Origin: GCA-2687025 sp964473525
Lineage (GTDB): Bacteria > Poribacteria > WGA-4E > GCA-2687025
NCBI GenBank assembly: GCA_964473525.1
Contig: CAYYPK010000010.1
Coordinates: forward strand, 152,852 to 216,851
Length of the DNA stretch: 64,000 bases
Direction: 5' to 3'
Part shown: in pieces, positions 1 through 10,900 of the stretch
Numbering within the stretch: the first letter of the stretch is position 1
Layout: each line of letters starts with the position of its first letter
Made by a program: the position numbers and the translations under genes
The notes under the pieces: model-generated
Databases searched by the model: none
What the model was told of the DNA's origin: nothing
Seen by the model: the letters and a program-made list of their open reading frames with translations, nothing else

Positions 1-94
1 CATCGAGCGCGGACGCGTCGGCCCCGGCGACAAGGTGTTCCTCATCACGTTCGGCGCCGGCTGGACATGGGGCGCCAACATCATCCAGCTATAG
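1..94 (+). CDS. fabH: 3-oxoacyl-ACP synthase III (FabH), C-terminal end only
   Basis: Only the last 30 codons are present; the 5' part lies outside the window. The frame ends in ITFGAGWTWGANIIQL and then TAG at 92-94. This matches the conserved FabH C-terminus (the FGAGFTWG-type loop that carries the strand closing the thiolase fold). FabH catalyses the first condensation of acetyl-CoA with malonyl-ACP in type II fatty acid synthesis. It sits immediately upstream of fabD, the usual fabH-fabD-fabG-acpP-fabF order, which supports the call even though the Cys-His-Asn active site is not visible. Confidence 0.85.
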   Translation, partial: IERGRVGPGDKVFLITFGAGWTWGANIIQL

Positions 95-127
95 CCGCCT
101 GCCTACCTCGGTCCAGCGGTGACTCCG

Positions 128-1063
128 ATGAGTAAGACGGCGCTACTCTTCCCCGGGCAAGGCTCCCAGTACATCGGTATGGGCGCGTGGCTCAACGACC
201 GGCCCGAAGCCGCCGACATCCTGGACCGCGCGGCTGCCGCGGGCTTCGATGCGCGCGACGCGTGCTTCAACGGACCCGAAGAAGCACTCAAGCGCACCTC
301 CACGACTCAGCCCGCCCTCCTAACGGTGTCGGTCGCCACGCTCGCGCTGTTGCAGGCCAACGGCGTCGGATACGTCGCTGCGGCCGGTCACAGCTTGGGC
401 GAGCATTCTGCTCTCGTGGCGGCTGCCGTGGCCGATTTCGAGACGGCGCTGTCTGTGGTGCAGGCGCGCGGCGCGCTCATGGACGACGCCGGCTCATCCC
501 GCGCGGGCGCGATGGCGGCCGTGCTTGGGCTGGATGCGGACGCGCTTACCGAGATGTGCGCCGCGGAAAGCACGGACGACCAGATCGTCGCTGTCGCGAA
601 CTACAACTGCCCGGGCCAGATCGTCGTGACGGGCGACGCGGCCGCCGTGGCGCGTCTCGGAGAAGCCGCGACCGCCGCTGGCGCGCGACGGTTTGTGCCT
701 CTGCCGGTGTCAGGGGCGTTTCACTCGCCGCTGATGGCGGCAGCTGAGGCGGGGATGGCCGATGTCCTCGGCGACGCGACGCTTTCCGCGCCGAGCGTAG
801 CGTTCTACCCCAACGTAACGGCGCAACCCGAGACCGATCCCGCGCGTATCCGCGAACACCTGGTGACACAGGTCACGCACCCGGTGCGCTGGGAAGAGAC
901 GGTGCGGAACATGTGCGCCTCGGGTGTCACGCGGTTCGTGGAAGTCGGCGCGGGCCGCGCGCTGGCGGGGATGCTGCGACGCATCGACCGGGGCGCGGAG
1001 GTTCTTTCCACCGACACCGAAGAGCAGTTCGAGGAGGCGATGGATGTTCTCGCTCGAGGGTAA
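128..1063 (+). CDS. fabD: malonyl-CoA:ACP transacylase FabD
   Basis: Transfers malonyl from CoA to ACP. The N-terminus has the family hallmark LLFPGQGSQ. The nucleophile elbow GHSLGE puts the active serine at residue 89, and the partner histidine is in GAFHSPLM (residue 199), both counted from the ATG at 128. At 311 residues it has the usual length. A GTG at 119 is in frame and would add three residues; I prefer ATG 128 because homologues begin just before the LLFPGQG strand. Neither start has a strong ribosome-binding site. The 3' end overlaps fabG by 20 bases, so the two are probably co-translated. Confidence 0.96.
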   Translation: MSKTALLFPGQGSQYIGMGAWLNDRPEAADILDRAAAAGFDARDACFNGPEEALKRTSTTQPALLTVSVATLALLQANGVGYVAAAGHSLGEHSALVAAAVADFETALSVVQARGALMDDAGSSRAGAMAAVLGLDADALTEMCAAESTDDQIVAVANYNCPGQIVVTGDAAAVARLGEAATAAGARRFVPLPVSGAFHSPLMAAAEAGMADVLGDATLSAPSVAFYPNVTAQPETDPARIREHLVTQVTHPVRWEETVRNMCASGVTRFVEVGAGRALAGMLRRIDRGAEVLSTDTEEQFEEAMDVLARG

Positions 1064-1787
1064 GACAGCGCTCTTGACAGGCGCCTCGCGTGGCATCGGC
1101 CGCGCCGTCGCCGTTGCCTTCGCAGCCCAAGGGGCGGACGTGGCTCTGTGCGCACGAACCGAGTCCGCGCTCGAGGAGGTCGCCCGCGAGATCCGCGGCA
1201 TGGGCCGCGAGGCGCTGGTGCAGGTCGTCGACGTGCGCGAGGCGTCATCAGCCGACGAGGCGGTGGCCGCCACGGTGGAGGGTCTTGGGCGACTCGACAT
1301 ACTCGTCAACAACGCCGGCATCACGCGGGACACGCTCCTGATGCGCATGAAGGATGAGGACTGGGACGACGTCCTCGGCACGAACCTCAATGGGCCGTTC
1401 TACTTCACCCGCGCTGCCGCTCGTATTATGCTTAAGCAGCGCGCGGGCAGGATCGTCAACGTGTCGTCGGTGGTGGGTCTGATGGGCAACGTGGGACAGG
1501 CGAATTACGCTGCGTCCAAGGCGGGCATCATCGGTGTGACGAAGTCGCTGGCGAGGGAGCTCGGGCCGCGCGGCGTCACGGTGAACGCCATCGCCCCGGG
1601 ATTCATCACCACGGACATGACCGCAGGTCTCAAGGACGAGCACCAGGAGCGACTGCGCGACGCGATTCCGTTGGGGGCGTTCGGTGAGCCAGCGGATGTC
1701 GCGGCGGCGGCGTGCTACCTGGCGTCGGACGCCGCGAAGTACGTCACGGGCCAGGTATTGCAGGTTGACGGCGGGATGCGACTGTAG
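1044..1787 (+). CDS. fabG: 3-oxoacyl-ACP reductase FabG
   Basis: NADPH-dependent short-chain dehydrogenase that reduces beta-ketoacyl-ACP. Residues from the chosen start: cofactor loop TGASRGIG (12-19), NNAG (89-92), catalytic serine in VSSVVG (142), and YAASK with Tyr155 and Lys159, all intact. Length is 247 residues, typical of FabG. The frame is open upstream to 924, but the ATG at 1044 gives the canonical N-terminus MFSLEGKTALLTG and has GAGGAG at 1031-1036 as ribosome-binding site inside the end of fabD. Confidence 0.96.
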   Translation: MFSLEGKTALLTGASRGIGRAVAVAFAAQGADVALCARTESALEEVAREIRGMGREALVQVVDVREASSADEAVAATVEGLGRLDILVNNAGITRDTLLMRMKDEDWDDVLGTNLNGPFYFTRAAARIMLKQRAGRIVNVSSVVGLMGNVGQANYAASKAGIIGVTKSLARELGPRGVTVNAIAPGFITTDMTAGLKDEHQERLRDAIPLGAFGEPADVAAAACYLASDAAKYVTGQVLQVDGGMRL

Positions 1788-1872
1788 GCGAGCGTAGGCC
1801 TCGGGCTGGCGAGAGACGTTCAGTTACGGCACCGGCGTTGGTGACAACGCCACGTGAATGGAGACGGCATAG

Positions 1873-2112
1873 ATGGCAGATCAGGGCGAGAAAGTACGTG
1901 AAATCGTGGCGCGGGAGCTGTCCGTGGACCTCGACCAGGTCACGCCGGAGGCGTCCTTCATGGACGATCTGGGAGCGGACTCCCTCGACACCGTTGAACT
2001 CGTGATGGCGTTCGAGGACGCCTTCGGCGTCGAGATACCCGACGAGGATGCCGAGAAGATTCGCACCGTCGGCGATGCGATCGACTACGTAACCCAGCAC
2101 GCGGGCGCATAG
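1873..2112 (+). CDS. acpP: acyl carrier protein
   Basis: Acidic 79-residue acyl carrier protein. The phosphopantetheine attachment serine is Ser37 in GADSLDTVEL, the textbook DSL motif. Placement between fabG (85-base gap) and fabF (28-base gap) is standard. The gap upstream contains GGAG close to the start. It carries growing acyl chains for the Fab enzymes encoded around it. Confidence 0.97.
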   Translation: MADQGEKVREIVARELSVDLDQVTPEASFMDDLGADSLDTVELVMAFEDAFGVEIPDEDAEKIRTVGDAIDYVTQHAGA

Positions 2113-2140
2113 CGCGGGCGACGACACGGGACGGCGAGCG

Positions 2141-3379
2141 ATGGAACGAGTTGTCATCACAGGCATGGGAGTCATCTCCCCGCTCGGGAACACCCTGGCC
2201 TCGTATTGGTCGGGCGTGGAATCCGGGAGGTCGGGGGTCGGCCCACTGACCAAGTTCGACAATACGGACTACCGCACGACGATAGCCGCCGAGGTAACCG
2301 ACTTCGACGGGGCGCAGTATCTCGACGCGAAGGACGCGCGCCGGCTGCCACCATTCATCCAGTTCGCGGTGGCGGCCGCCGGGCTCGCCCTCGAGGACGC
2401 TGACCTGCCACGGGGGTCGTTCGACCCGAACCGTGGCGGCGTGATCGTGGGGTCCGGCATCGGCGGCCTCGACATCATCGAGGCCCAGCACGAGATCCTG
2501 CGCACGAAAGGCCCGAAGCGCGTCTCGCCGTTCTTCGTGCCGCACGAGATCATCAACATGGCCCCGGGCAAGATCTCGATAGACTTCGACCTGCGGGGAC
2601 CCAACGCGGCGGCGGTCACCGCGTGCGCGACGGCGAACCACGCGATCGGCCAGGCGTACCATGTCGTTTCACGTGGGGAGGCGGATTTCATCCTCGGCGG
2701 CGGCACCGAGGCCGCCATCACGCCACTGTCGTTCGCCGGCTTCTGCTCCATGAAGGCGATGACCACGCGCAACGACAGCGCTCAGACCGCGAGCCGTCCC
2801 TTCGACGCCGAGCGAGACGGGTTCGTCATGGGCGAGGGCGCGGGCGTGCTCGTCCTCGAGGCGCTGAGCCACGCCAGGAAGCGCGACGCCCGAATCTACG
2901 CCGAGCTCGTGGGCTTCGGCATGAGCTCCGACTCCTTCGACATCGTGAGCCCACCCGAGGACGGTGGCGGGGCCGCGCGGTCCATGCAGGCGGCCCTGGA
3001 AGCGGCCAGCATCTCGGCCACCGAGGTCTCGTACATCAACGCGCACGGGACATCGACGCCGATCGGCGACGTGGCGGAGACGAACGCGATCAAGACCGTG
3101 TTCGGGGAGGGCGCGCGCAAGCTCCCAGTCAGCTCGACGAAGTCGGTTCACGGGCACCTGTTGGGAGCCGCCGGCGCGATCGAGCTGGTAGCGGCGGTGC
3201 AGGCGATAGAACACCAGCGCATACCCCCAACGATGAATCTGAACACGCCTGACCCCGAGTGCGACCTCGACTACGTGCCGAACGTCGCCCGTGACGCGGA
3301 GGTCGAAGTGATCCTGTCGAACGCCTTCGGTTTCGGTGGGCACAACACGACCGTCGTCGCGCGGCGCTGGCATGGCTGA
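2141..3379 (+). CDS. fabF: 3-oxoacyl-ACP synthase II FabF
   Basis: Elongating ketosynthase of type II fatty acid synthesis, 412 residues. The catalytic triad is intact: Cys162 in VTACATANHAIG, His302 in INAHGTSTPIGD, His339 in KSVHGHLLGAAG with Lys334. The start MERVVITGMGVISPLG is canonical. The last codons overlap the start of rnc by 8 bases. Confidence 0.97.
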   Translation: MERVVITGMGVISPLGNTLASYWSGVESGRSGVGPLTKFDNTDYRTTIAAEVTDFDGAQYLDAKDARRLPPFIQFAVAAAGLALEDADLPRGSFDPNRGGVIVGSGIGGLDIIEAQHEILRTKGPKRVSPFFVPHEIINMAPGKISIDFDLRGPNAAAVTACATANHAIGQAYHVVSRGEADFILGGGTEAAITPLSFAGFCSMKAMTTRNDSAQTASRPFDAERDGFVMGEGAGVLVLEALSHARKRDARIYAELVGFGMSSDSFDIVSPPEDGGGAARSMQAALEAASISATEVSYINAHGTSTPIGDVAETNAIKTVFGEGARKLPVSSTKSVHGHLLGAAGAIELVAAVQAIEHQRIPPTMNLNTPDPECDLDYVPNVARDAEVEVILSNAFGFGGHNTTVVARRWHG

Positions 3380-4184
3380 CCCCGCAGCCGCGGACGCCGA
3401 GGACGAAGCTGGCCTGACGGCGCTAGAGCAGGCCCTCGGCTATTCGTTCAGGGATCGCTCCTGGCTTCGGCTCGCGCTGATCCACCGCTCCCTCACGTCC
3501 GACGACCCCGCCGCCCTCGCCAACAACGAACGGCTGGAATTCCTGGGCGACGCTGTCCTGGACCTGGCGATTCGCGCGCATCTGTTCGCCAAATACAGGG
3601 ATGCTCGGGAGGGCGCTCTGACGCAGTGGCGTTCGCAACTGGCGGGCCGGGCGAATCTGGCGACGGTCGCAGAGAGCCTGCACCTCTACGCACACATGCG
3701 TCACGACCTGCCGCACGTCGAGCTGCAGCCGACACAACGCGAGCGGCTTCTGGCTGACGGCCTAGAGGCCTTGCTGGGCGCTGTCTACTGCGACGCCGAC
3801 TACGACACCGCTGGCGCCGTGGCTCGTTCGGCGCTGGCGGCCTCCTTCGAGCGACTCGCCGCCGACCCACGCCAGGGCAATCCCAAAGCCGTGCTTCAGG
3901 AGTGGTGGCAGCGCGCCACCGGGCGCACACCGCGGTATGAGGTTTCCGCGGTGGATGGGCCGAGCCACGCTCCACATTTCACGATGACGACCATCCTGGG
4001 CGATAGGGTCGGCGCGGCTGGATCTGGGTGGTCGAAGCGGGAAGCGTCGCGCAACGCAGCGCGAGCCACCCTTGACAGACTCACGGGAGATCCCGCCTGG
4101 AGGGTTGAGGTGGCCGGCCCGTCGGCTAACCTATCACCAGTGGACTTGTCCGCGGATGACCCACCGGACTGGGACAGCCGATGA
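3372..4184 (+). CDS. rnc: ribonuclease III
   Basis: Double-strand-specific endoribonuclease for rRNA and mRNA processing. The signature NNERLEFLGDAVLDL carries the metal-binding Glu and Asp residues, and DGLEALLGAVY carries the second acidic pair. The C-terminal dsRNA-binding domain starts at NPKAVLQEWWQ and ends with the basic, alanine-rich helix SKREASRNAARATL. I chose the ATG at 3372 (270 residues) inside the fabF stop region; an in-frame start at 3336 would add only low-complexity sequence read from the end of fabF. A fab-rnc neighbourhood is common in bacteria. The stop overlaps folK by 4 bases. Confidence 0.95.
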   Translation: MADPAAADAEDEAGLTALEQALGYSFRDRSWLRLALIHRSLTSDDPAALANNERLEFLGDAVLDLAIRAHLFAKYRDAREGALTQWRSQLAGRANLATVAESLHLYAHMRHDLPHVELQPTQRERLLADGLEALLGAVYCDADYDTAGAVARSALAASFERLAADPRQGNPKAVLQEWWQRATGRTPRYEVSAVDGPSHAPHFTMTTILGDRVGAAGSGWSKREASRNAARATLDRLTGDPAWRVEVAGPSANLSPVDLSADDPPDWDSR

Positions 4185-4711
4185 GCATCGTTGCATATGT
4201 AGGGCTGGGATCGAACGTTGGCGACCGACTCGCGCATTTGCGGGAGGCGACGGCAATGCTCGTCGCTGGCGCCGAACAGGTCGTCGCCGCGTCCTCCGTG
4301 TACGAGACCGAGCCCGTGGGTTACAAGGAACAGGACTGGTTCCTGAACGCTGTCGTCGGCGTGCGTGTGACATCGACCGCGCCGGAGTTCCACGCCCTCC
4401 TCAAGGCGATAGAGGCCGAGATGGGCCGACGGTCACGCCATCGGTGGGGCCCCCGCGAAATAGACCTGGACCTGCTGCTATTTGGCGACGAGGTCCGGCG
4501 TGACGAACGACTCATCACGCCGCACCCTCGTATGCACGAGCGCGCGTTTGTGATGGAGCCGCTTGCCGAGGTCGCGCCGACGGCGGCGCACCCGGTGCTG
4601 CGGGTCGCCATGCGTGACATTCTGACGGCGCTCGACGACCCCGCGGCCGTGCGGCGAGCGTACCCCAGAGCAGTTCTGCTGGACGCTTCCCAGGAGCGGC
4701 GAGAGGCGTGA
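4181..4711 (+). CDS. folK: 2-amino-4-hydroxy-6-hydroxymethyldihydropteridine pyrophosphokinase
   Basis: Transfers pyrophosphate from ATP to hydroxymethyl-dihydropterin in folate synthesis. Family motifs: start AYVGLGSNVGDR, SSVYETEPVGY, FLNAV, and the magnesium-binding signature RWGPREIDLDLLLF followed by TPHPRMHERAFV. It has 176 residues, normal for single-domain HPPK. The ATGA overlap with rnc indicates translational coupling. No folB or folP is adjacent, so this is the last gene of the fab operon. Confidence 0.95.
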   Translation: MSIVAYVGLGSNVGDRLAHLREATAMLVAGAEQVVAASSVYETEPVGYKEQDWFLNAVVGVRVTSTAPEFHALLKAIEAEMGRRSRHRWGPREIDLDLLLFGDEVRRDERLITPHPRMHERAFVMEPLAEVAPTAAHPVLRVAMRDILTALDDPAAVRRAYPRAVLLDASQERREA

Positions 4712-4811
4712 TAATACAGTCGTGGGAGCGTCTCCTGGTACTGGCCGCAAAAGCTCAACCTATCGTCTACACCCCACGTCTAAGTTACGGCGCGACAGGA
4801 GACTGCGCGTC

Positions 4812-4828
4812 CTCGCCCATTTGGCGAG
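4812..4828 (+). other. small hairpin in the folK-to-Ig-protein gap
   Basis: The 200-base gap 4712-4911 contains a perfect 6-bp stem CTCGCC/GGCGAG with a 5-base loop. There is no T-run after it, so it could be a weak terminator of the fab-folK operon or a leader structure of the next gene. I see no convincing -35/-10 pair in this gap. Confidence 0.3.
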
Positions 4829-4911
4829 CGGCGCTCCCGGTCGAGAGTCTCCCCGTCAAGAAAGGTCAGCGAGGCAAGGTGAAGCCTTCCACTGGACGCG
4901 ATTATCAGCCT

Positions 4912-7900
4912 ATGACATCCCGAACACTCCGTGTATTCGCTGCTATCCTTGTCGCCCTTCTTTCGGGCGCCACGGCCTACGCCCAGTCGTTCGTCAACGG
5001 CCCCTTCGCCATTGACAGCACGGGTGAGACCGGTACTCCCAGCATCAACCCGTCCGTACAGCAGGCCTCGGTTGTCTTCGAGACCGATGGCGCTGGCCAC
5101 TACCGCGTCATCGTCGATACTCACGGGGTCGGCGCCGTAGGAGCCCCGGACGGCGTATTCGACGCCGACGATGACTGGGTGTGGGAGGGTGTCGCTGGCG
5201 TCCAGCCGACCCCGGCGTTCGCTGGCGGCGACACGGCTGTCACTGTCCGCGCGGACTGGGACGGTCTCACGACATGGGAGGGTAGCGTCGTTGCAGACGA
5301 CGGCGTCTACACCGCCCAGGTGGCGCTGGCGTCGCTGCCCGAGGAAATCACGGGAGGAACCGCCACGACTGCGACCGTGCAGATCGAGATCGACACCGTG
5401 GCCCCAGCGGTTTCCCTGGACATCCCAGCGGTATCGCCAGATGGCGACGGCGTGGGCGACAGTGTCGTCGTCACGTACGGCGCATCCGAAGCAGGCGGCT
5501 TTGGCGAATTCGTCACGGCCTCGGGCCCGGTGCTGAACGCTCCCTCTATTGCGTTGCCCGGCACTGTGCCGACGGCGGGTACGACCACGTGGGCAGGCTC
5601 GGATATCACGGGCGCCGCTCTGCCGGACGGATCGTACGACATCACGCTCATCGTCACGGACGCTGCCGGCAACGAGGGTTCAGTCACTACGTCGGTGATC
5701 GTCGACACGGAGGATCCTCTGCTGGTGGATCTCCAGCCGGCCGCTGGTAGCCGCCTGAACAGTACTGTGACCGAGATAGTGGCTTCGCTGGACGCGCTCG
5801 ACGGGTCGCCCATCGACCTCGACAGCGCGCAGATCACTCTCACCGGGTCGGCGGGCGTGGTCGCTGGCACGATCGAGCAGGATGTCGCCGGCTCCTCAGT
5901 AAGCATGCTTCTGGACACGCCGCTGACGACATCCACCGAGAACGGGACGTACACCGTCGACGTCAGCATCGCCGACGAAGCTGGCAACGCCGTCACGCGC
6001 AGCGCGACGTTCACCTTTGACACAGTGGCGCCGGTAGTCTCACAGGTCACGAGCGCGGACGGCGCGGACCTGGGCTCCGGCGTGCCGTTGCCGGCGTCGG
6101 ACACGCTTGTGATTACGCTCGAGGAAGCTGGGACGGGCATCGACTCCTCGTCAGCGGCCGTTACGCTCAGCGGCCCGTCGGGAGCCGTGGTGCCGCTTGG
6201 GGTCAACGTCGAGCCCCTCAGCATCTCCGCCAGCTACGCCAACCTGTCCGAGGAGGGGGTTTACACCCTCGTCGTGGACGGCGTGCGCGACCTCGCTGGG
6301 AACGTCGGCTCCTCGCGAACGGCGACGTTCTTACACGATGCGACGGCTCCAGCCATCGTAGACCTGGCGCCGTTGGACATCGCGAGCGCCGGTGTGGGAC
6401 GCGTCAGCGAGCCCATCGCCGCCGTGATCATGACCGGCTCCGACGAGCTGTCGGACCTCGATTTCGCGGCGTCGAGCATCGTCCTCACCGGTCCCGACGG
6501 CGTGGTGTCTGGTTCGGCGATAGATGACGACGCGAGTCGCCTGACGCTCGAGCTGGACATGCCGCTCAGCGGACTGGGCGACGCAGACGGCGACTACACC
6601 GCTGAGGCGACCATCGCCGACGAGGCCGGTAACCTCCGGCAGCGGACGTACGCCTTCGTTTACGACACACAGCCGCCAACCGCGACGGGTTCTATCCCAG
6701 CAGCCGGCGCGACCGTGTCCGGCGAGATCAGCTCCGTGCTGATTGACGTCGCGGACGCGACGTCGGGCGTGGACCTCGCGAATGTGAGTGTCAGCGTGAG
6801 TGGCCCCGCAGGGCCCCTCCCGTCGTCGGCTCTCGCGGAAGACGCGGACACGGTGCGAGTGTCGTTCCCCACCTTGCGGGACGACGGCTCCGCCGACGGC
6901 AGCTACCAGATACAACTGACGCTCGTCGACATGAACGGCAACACCGCGGTGGACGTGCGCGAATTCACGTATGCTGGGCGAGCGCCGCTCGTGGCGTCGC
7001 TGACGCCAGCCGATGGGTCTGCCACGAACCGGCTCAGCCAGGTGTCGGCCACGCTCGCCGACCAGGCTGGGTCCGGGTTGGACCTCGCTAGCAGCGCCAT
7101 TGCGGTCACGGACCCCACGGGGTCGGACGTTGCTGGCTCCACCTCGCACGATGGCAACGCGACCATCACGTATCTCGCTGACGCGCCGGTTGCGACCGAC
7201 GGGTCGGCTGACGGCGTGTACTCCGTCACCGTGACGTCCGTGGACCAGCGCGGCGCCACCGCGGACACGACGGCGACCGTGCTGCTGGACACGCTCGCCC
7301 CCACGGTCGAGAGCCAGTCGCCAGAGAACGGCTCCACGTTCTCGGACGCCACCCCGACGATCACCGTGAGCATGGACGACGCTGGCGCGGGCATCGACCT
7401 CGGAGCCACGCAGGCGACGCTCACGGGGCCGGACGGCGCCGAAGTCGCGCTGACCGTGCGCAACGACGGAGCCGGGTCGATCCTGCTGTCGACGCCCCGG
7501 TTGACCCTGACCGGCACGTACCATCTGACGGTTACGCCGGTCGATCGCGCAGGAAACGTTGGGTTGGCGTGGAACACGCTTCTCACCCACGAGATCGCGC
7601 ACGCGTCCGTCGTGTCTATCGAGCCGGCGAATCGCGGCTTCACGACATCGCTCGACGCCGTCGTCGTCACACTGGCGGACGCCTCCGCCGCGTCCACTAT
7701 TGAGTTGCTTTCGCCCGACGGCGCCAGGCTGATCGGCTCGTCGACCTTCGCGGACGGCGCCCTCACGTTCACGCCGGAGACGCCGCCAGTAGCCGATGGC
7801 CGCGACGACGGCGAATACACGGTAGTCGTGGTTCCGGCGAACGCGTCGGGCGCCGCAGGTGAGTCTCGCACCTTCCGGTTCACATACGACACTCAGCCAC

Positions 7901-10900
7901 CCGAGATCACGTCTGTCGACCCCATTGAGTTGCTGAACGCGGAGGTGTTCGTGTCGCGCAGCCTCGCCCGAATCGTGGCGAGCATCTCGGACGCGAGTTC
8001 CGGCGTGGATCTCACGGCGTCCGCCGTGCGGCTTCTGGACGAATCCGGCGCCGAAGTGCTCGGCGTGCTGGAGAACGACAACAACGCGACGGTGTGGCTG
8101 CAGATGGCGTCGCCGCTCATCCCGGGCGGCGCGAGCGATGGCCGGTACACGGCGGAAGTGACCGCTGTCGACCGCGCGGGACACGCCAAGGTTCTGAGCC
8201 AGACGCTCGTGTACGATACGTCCGCCCCGACCGTGACGTCGTCGTCGCCGGCTGCGGACGAGACCGTTACCGAAGCCATCACCACGATGACCGTGGAGAT
8301 TGGTGACGGTGGCGGCAGCGGCCTTGATGTCGCGGGCTCGCAGATCACGCTCCTGAACCCCGACGGCGCGCCAGTCGCGACGAACCGAAGCGCCGATGGC
8401 GATGTCGTGACGCTCACGTTCAGCCGACTGACGCAGGTTGGCGGCTACACGATGCAGGTGCAGGGCTTGGACCGCGCGGGGAACCTCGCGGAGAACCCGA
8501 CGTCGGTACCCTTCTTCGTCGCGCTCCGCGGCCCGGCGGTGACGTCGCTGACCATCGGCGGCTCGTCTAGCGTCAGCCATACGAACGACCTCGGCGAGAT
8601 TCGCGCCGAATTCGTCGACCGTAGCGGCGTGGGCCTCGACTTCACCGACGACGGCTCTAGCGTCACTGTCACCGGCCCGAGCGGCCCGGTGGGCGGCGAG
8701 ATGGTCGTGGACGGATCGACGCTCGTGTGGACGCCGACCGTGGCGCTCTCGTCGAGCGGCGCCGACGACGGCGAATACACCGTCGCGGTTACCCCAGTTG
8801 ACCTCGCCGGCCGAGCAGGGGCCGGTCTCGTGCGCCGCGTCATCTACGACTCGCAGGCGCCGCACATCTCCTCCGCGAGCCCGGCCAACACGGCGCTCGC
8901 GACCACATTCGTCAACAGTTCGGTCTCGCTGGTGGAGGTCGTGATTGACGACATCGGCATGGCGGGCGTGGACATGGACGAGCAGTCCGCCGAACTGGTG
9001 CGGGGCAACGGCTCCCGAGTCGCGGGACGCGCCGCCCATGACGGTGTCTCAACCGCTAGGTGGCAACTGGACGCTCCTCTGGCGACCGACGGCTCGGAGG
9101 ACGGCGCGTACGCCGTCTCCGTGCGCGCGGTTGACCGGGCTGGCAACGCAGCGAGCGTCGACTACGACATCGTGTACGACACCGTAGCGCCCTCGCTGAC
9201 GGGCTCGGCGCCGTCCGACGGCTCGTCCATCAGCGCGACACTCAGCGCGATCCGACCCACCGTGTCGGACGACGGTAGCGGCATCGACCCGGTCGCGACG
9301 TCTCTGGCGCTTACCGGCCCCGACGGAGGCGAAGTCGCCGGGCGGCTCAGCTACGACGGCGCGGACGGCTTCAGCTTCGAGATTGAGGGCCGCATGGTCG
9401 ATGTCGGGCAATACACTCTCGCGGGCGTGTTCGTCGACCGCGCGGGGAACGCCCGAGCGGCCAGCCTGTCCTTCTTCCGGTCGGCTAACACACCGTCGGT
9501 TGGCAGCACGGAGCCGGCGACGGCTCCCGCCGATGAGGCGTTTGCCGGTCCCGGTCTGGACGAGGTGCGCGTGCAGTTGCAGGAGACCGGAGGCGGGGGC
9601 ATCTCGCTTGCGCCGTCGCACTCCGTCATACGCCTCATCGGGCCGAGCGGCTCTGATGTGCCGGGCGTGCCGGCTGGCAGCGGTGGCGACGAACTGGTCT
9701 ACACCATCAGCGGCGGCCTGTCCGAGGACGGCTCCGATGACGGGACGTACCGAATCGTGGTGACGCCAGCGAACGCCGCGGGCACGCAGGGAGCCACGGA
9801 GACCCTGAGCTTCATCTACGATTCGCAGGCGCCGGACGTCGACGCGCGCCTAGGGACGTTCCTCCCGCAGGGAGGAGACCCAGGGGCCATCGAGGGCTTC
9901 TTCGTGAACGTCGAGGATCCGGGCTCTGGCTCCGGTATAGACTGGGAAGCCGTTGACAGCGGCTGGCTCGTGCTGGAGGCGCCAGACGGATCGCTCGTAG
10001 ACGCACGCGTGTCGAGCGACGACGAAGCTAGCCTGTTCATCATACTCACCACACCGTTGGCGAGCGACGGGTCGCAGGACGGCGAATACATCCTCGGCGT
10101 GTTCGCGTCTGACCGCGCGGGCAACGAAACCGCCGTCGCGTTCAGCTTCGACCTGGACACGACCGCGCCCGTGATCGACGGAGCTTCGTTGACACTCAAC
10201 GACGCCCCGGTCGTGCTGGACACGAACAGCCTGGACTACCCGAGCGCCGTGAACACGGAGACGGGCGTCAACCTGCGGGTCAGCATCGCGGACGACGGCG
10301 CGGGAGTGGATCTGGCGCACTCGTCCATCCTGCTGCAATCGCCGCAGGGAGAGATCATCAACGGCACTCTGAAGCAGAACAACGTCGACACCCTCGAGTT
10401 CACCTCGGGGCCGCTGGCGGCGGAGGGGCTTTACCGAGTGACAGTGACGGCGTTGGGCGCGGACGCCAGCGGACTGGGCATCCAGCCGGAGAGCACCCTT
10501 GGCGCGACGTTCCTCTACGAGAAGACGCCGCCGACGGCCGAAATCACCGAGGCCGGTAACGAGGGCGTCTACGAGAGCGAGCCCGCCCACATCGCCGGTA
10601 GAGCCTTCGACGGCGCGGATGGCGGCGAAGCAGCCGCGTCTGGCGTCGTCCGCGTCGAGATCGGTGGAACGGGGCCGGACGGTTCCGAGTTGCCGTGGGA
10701 AGAGGCGAAGGACGAAAGCCTTGAACAGCAGAACGCGTGGTCCGAGTGGTCGGCGGAGTTTCTGCCCAGCACCTCGGGTAAGTTCCGCGTCGTCGCACGT
10801 GTGACGGATCGCGCGGGCAACTCGAACATCATCGACGTTGGCACGCTGGAGTTCGCGACATCGCTCGCGTTCAAGGGCGCCGTCTACGTGTGGCCGAACC

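Noticed and set aside
4708..4911. GTG at 4708 as start of the giant protein
   Set aside because: It would place 68 residues before a textbook signal peptide; the ATG at 4912 starts exactly at the signal.
6331..9039. 902-codon open frame antisense to the Ig-repeat gene, with other long antisense frames
   Set aside because: GC-rich codon bias opens the complementary frames. This frame is arginine- and histidine-rich with no domains or ribosome-binding site, whereas the plus frame has clear Ig repeats.
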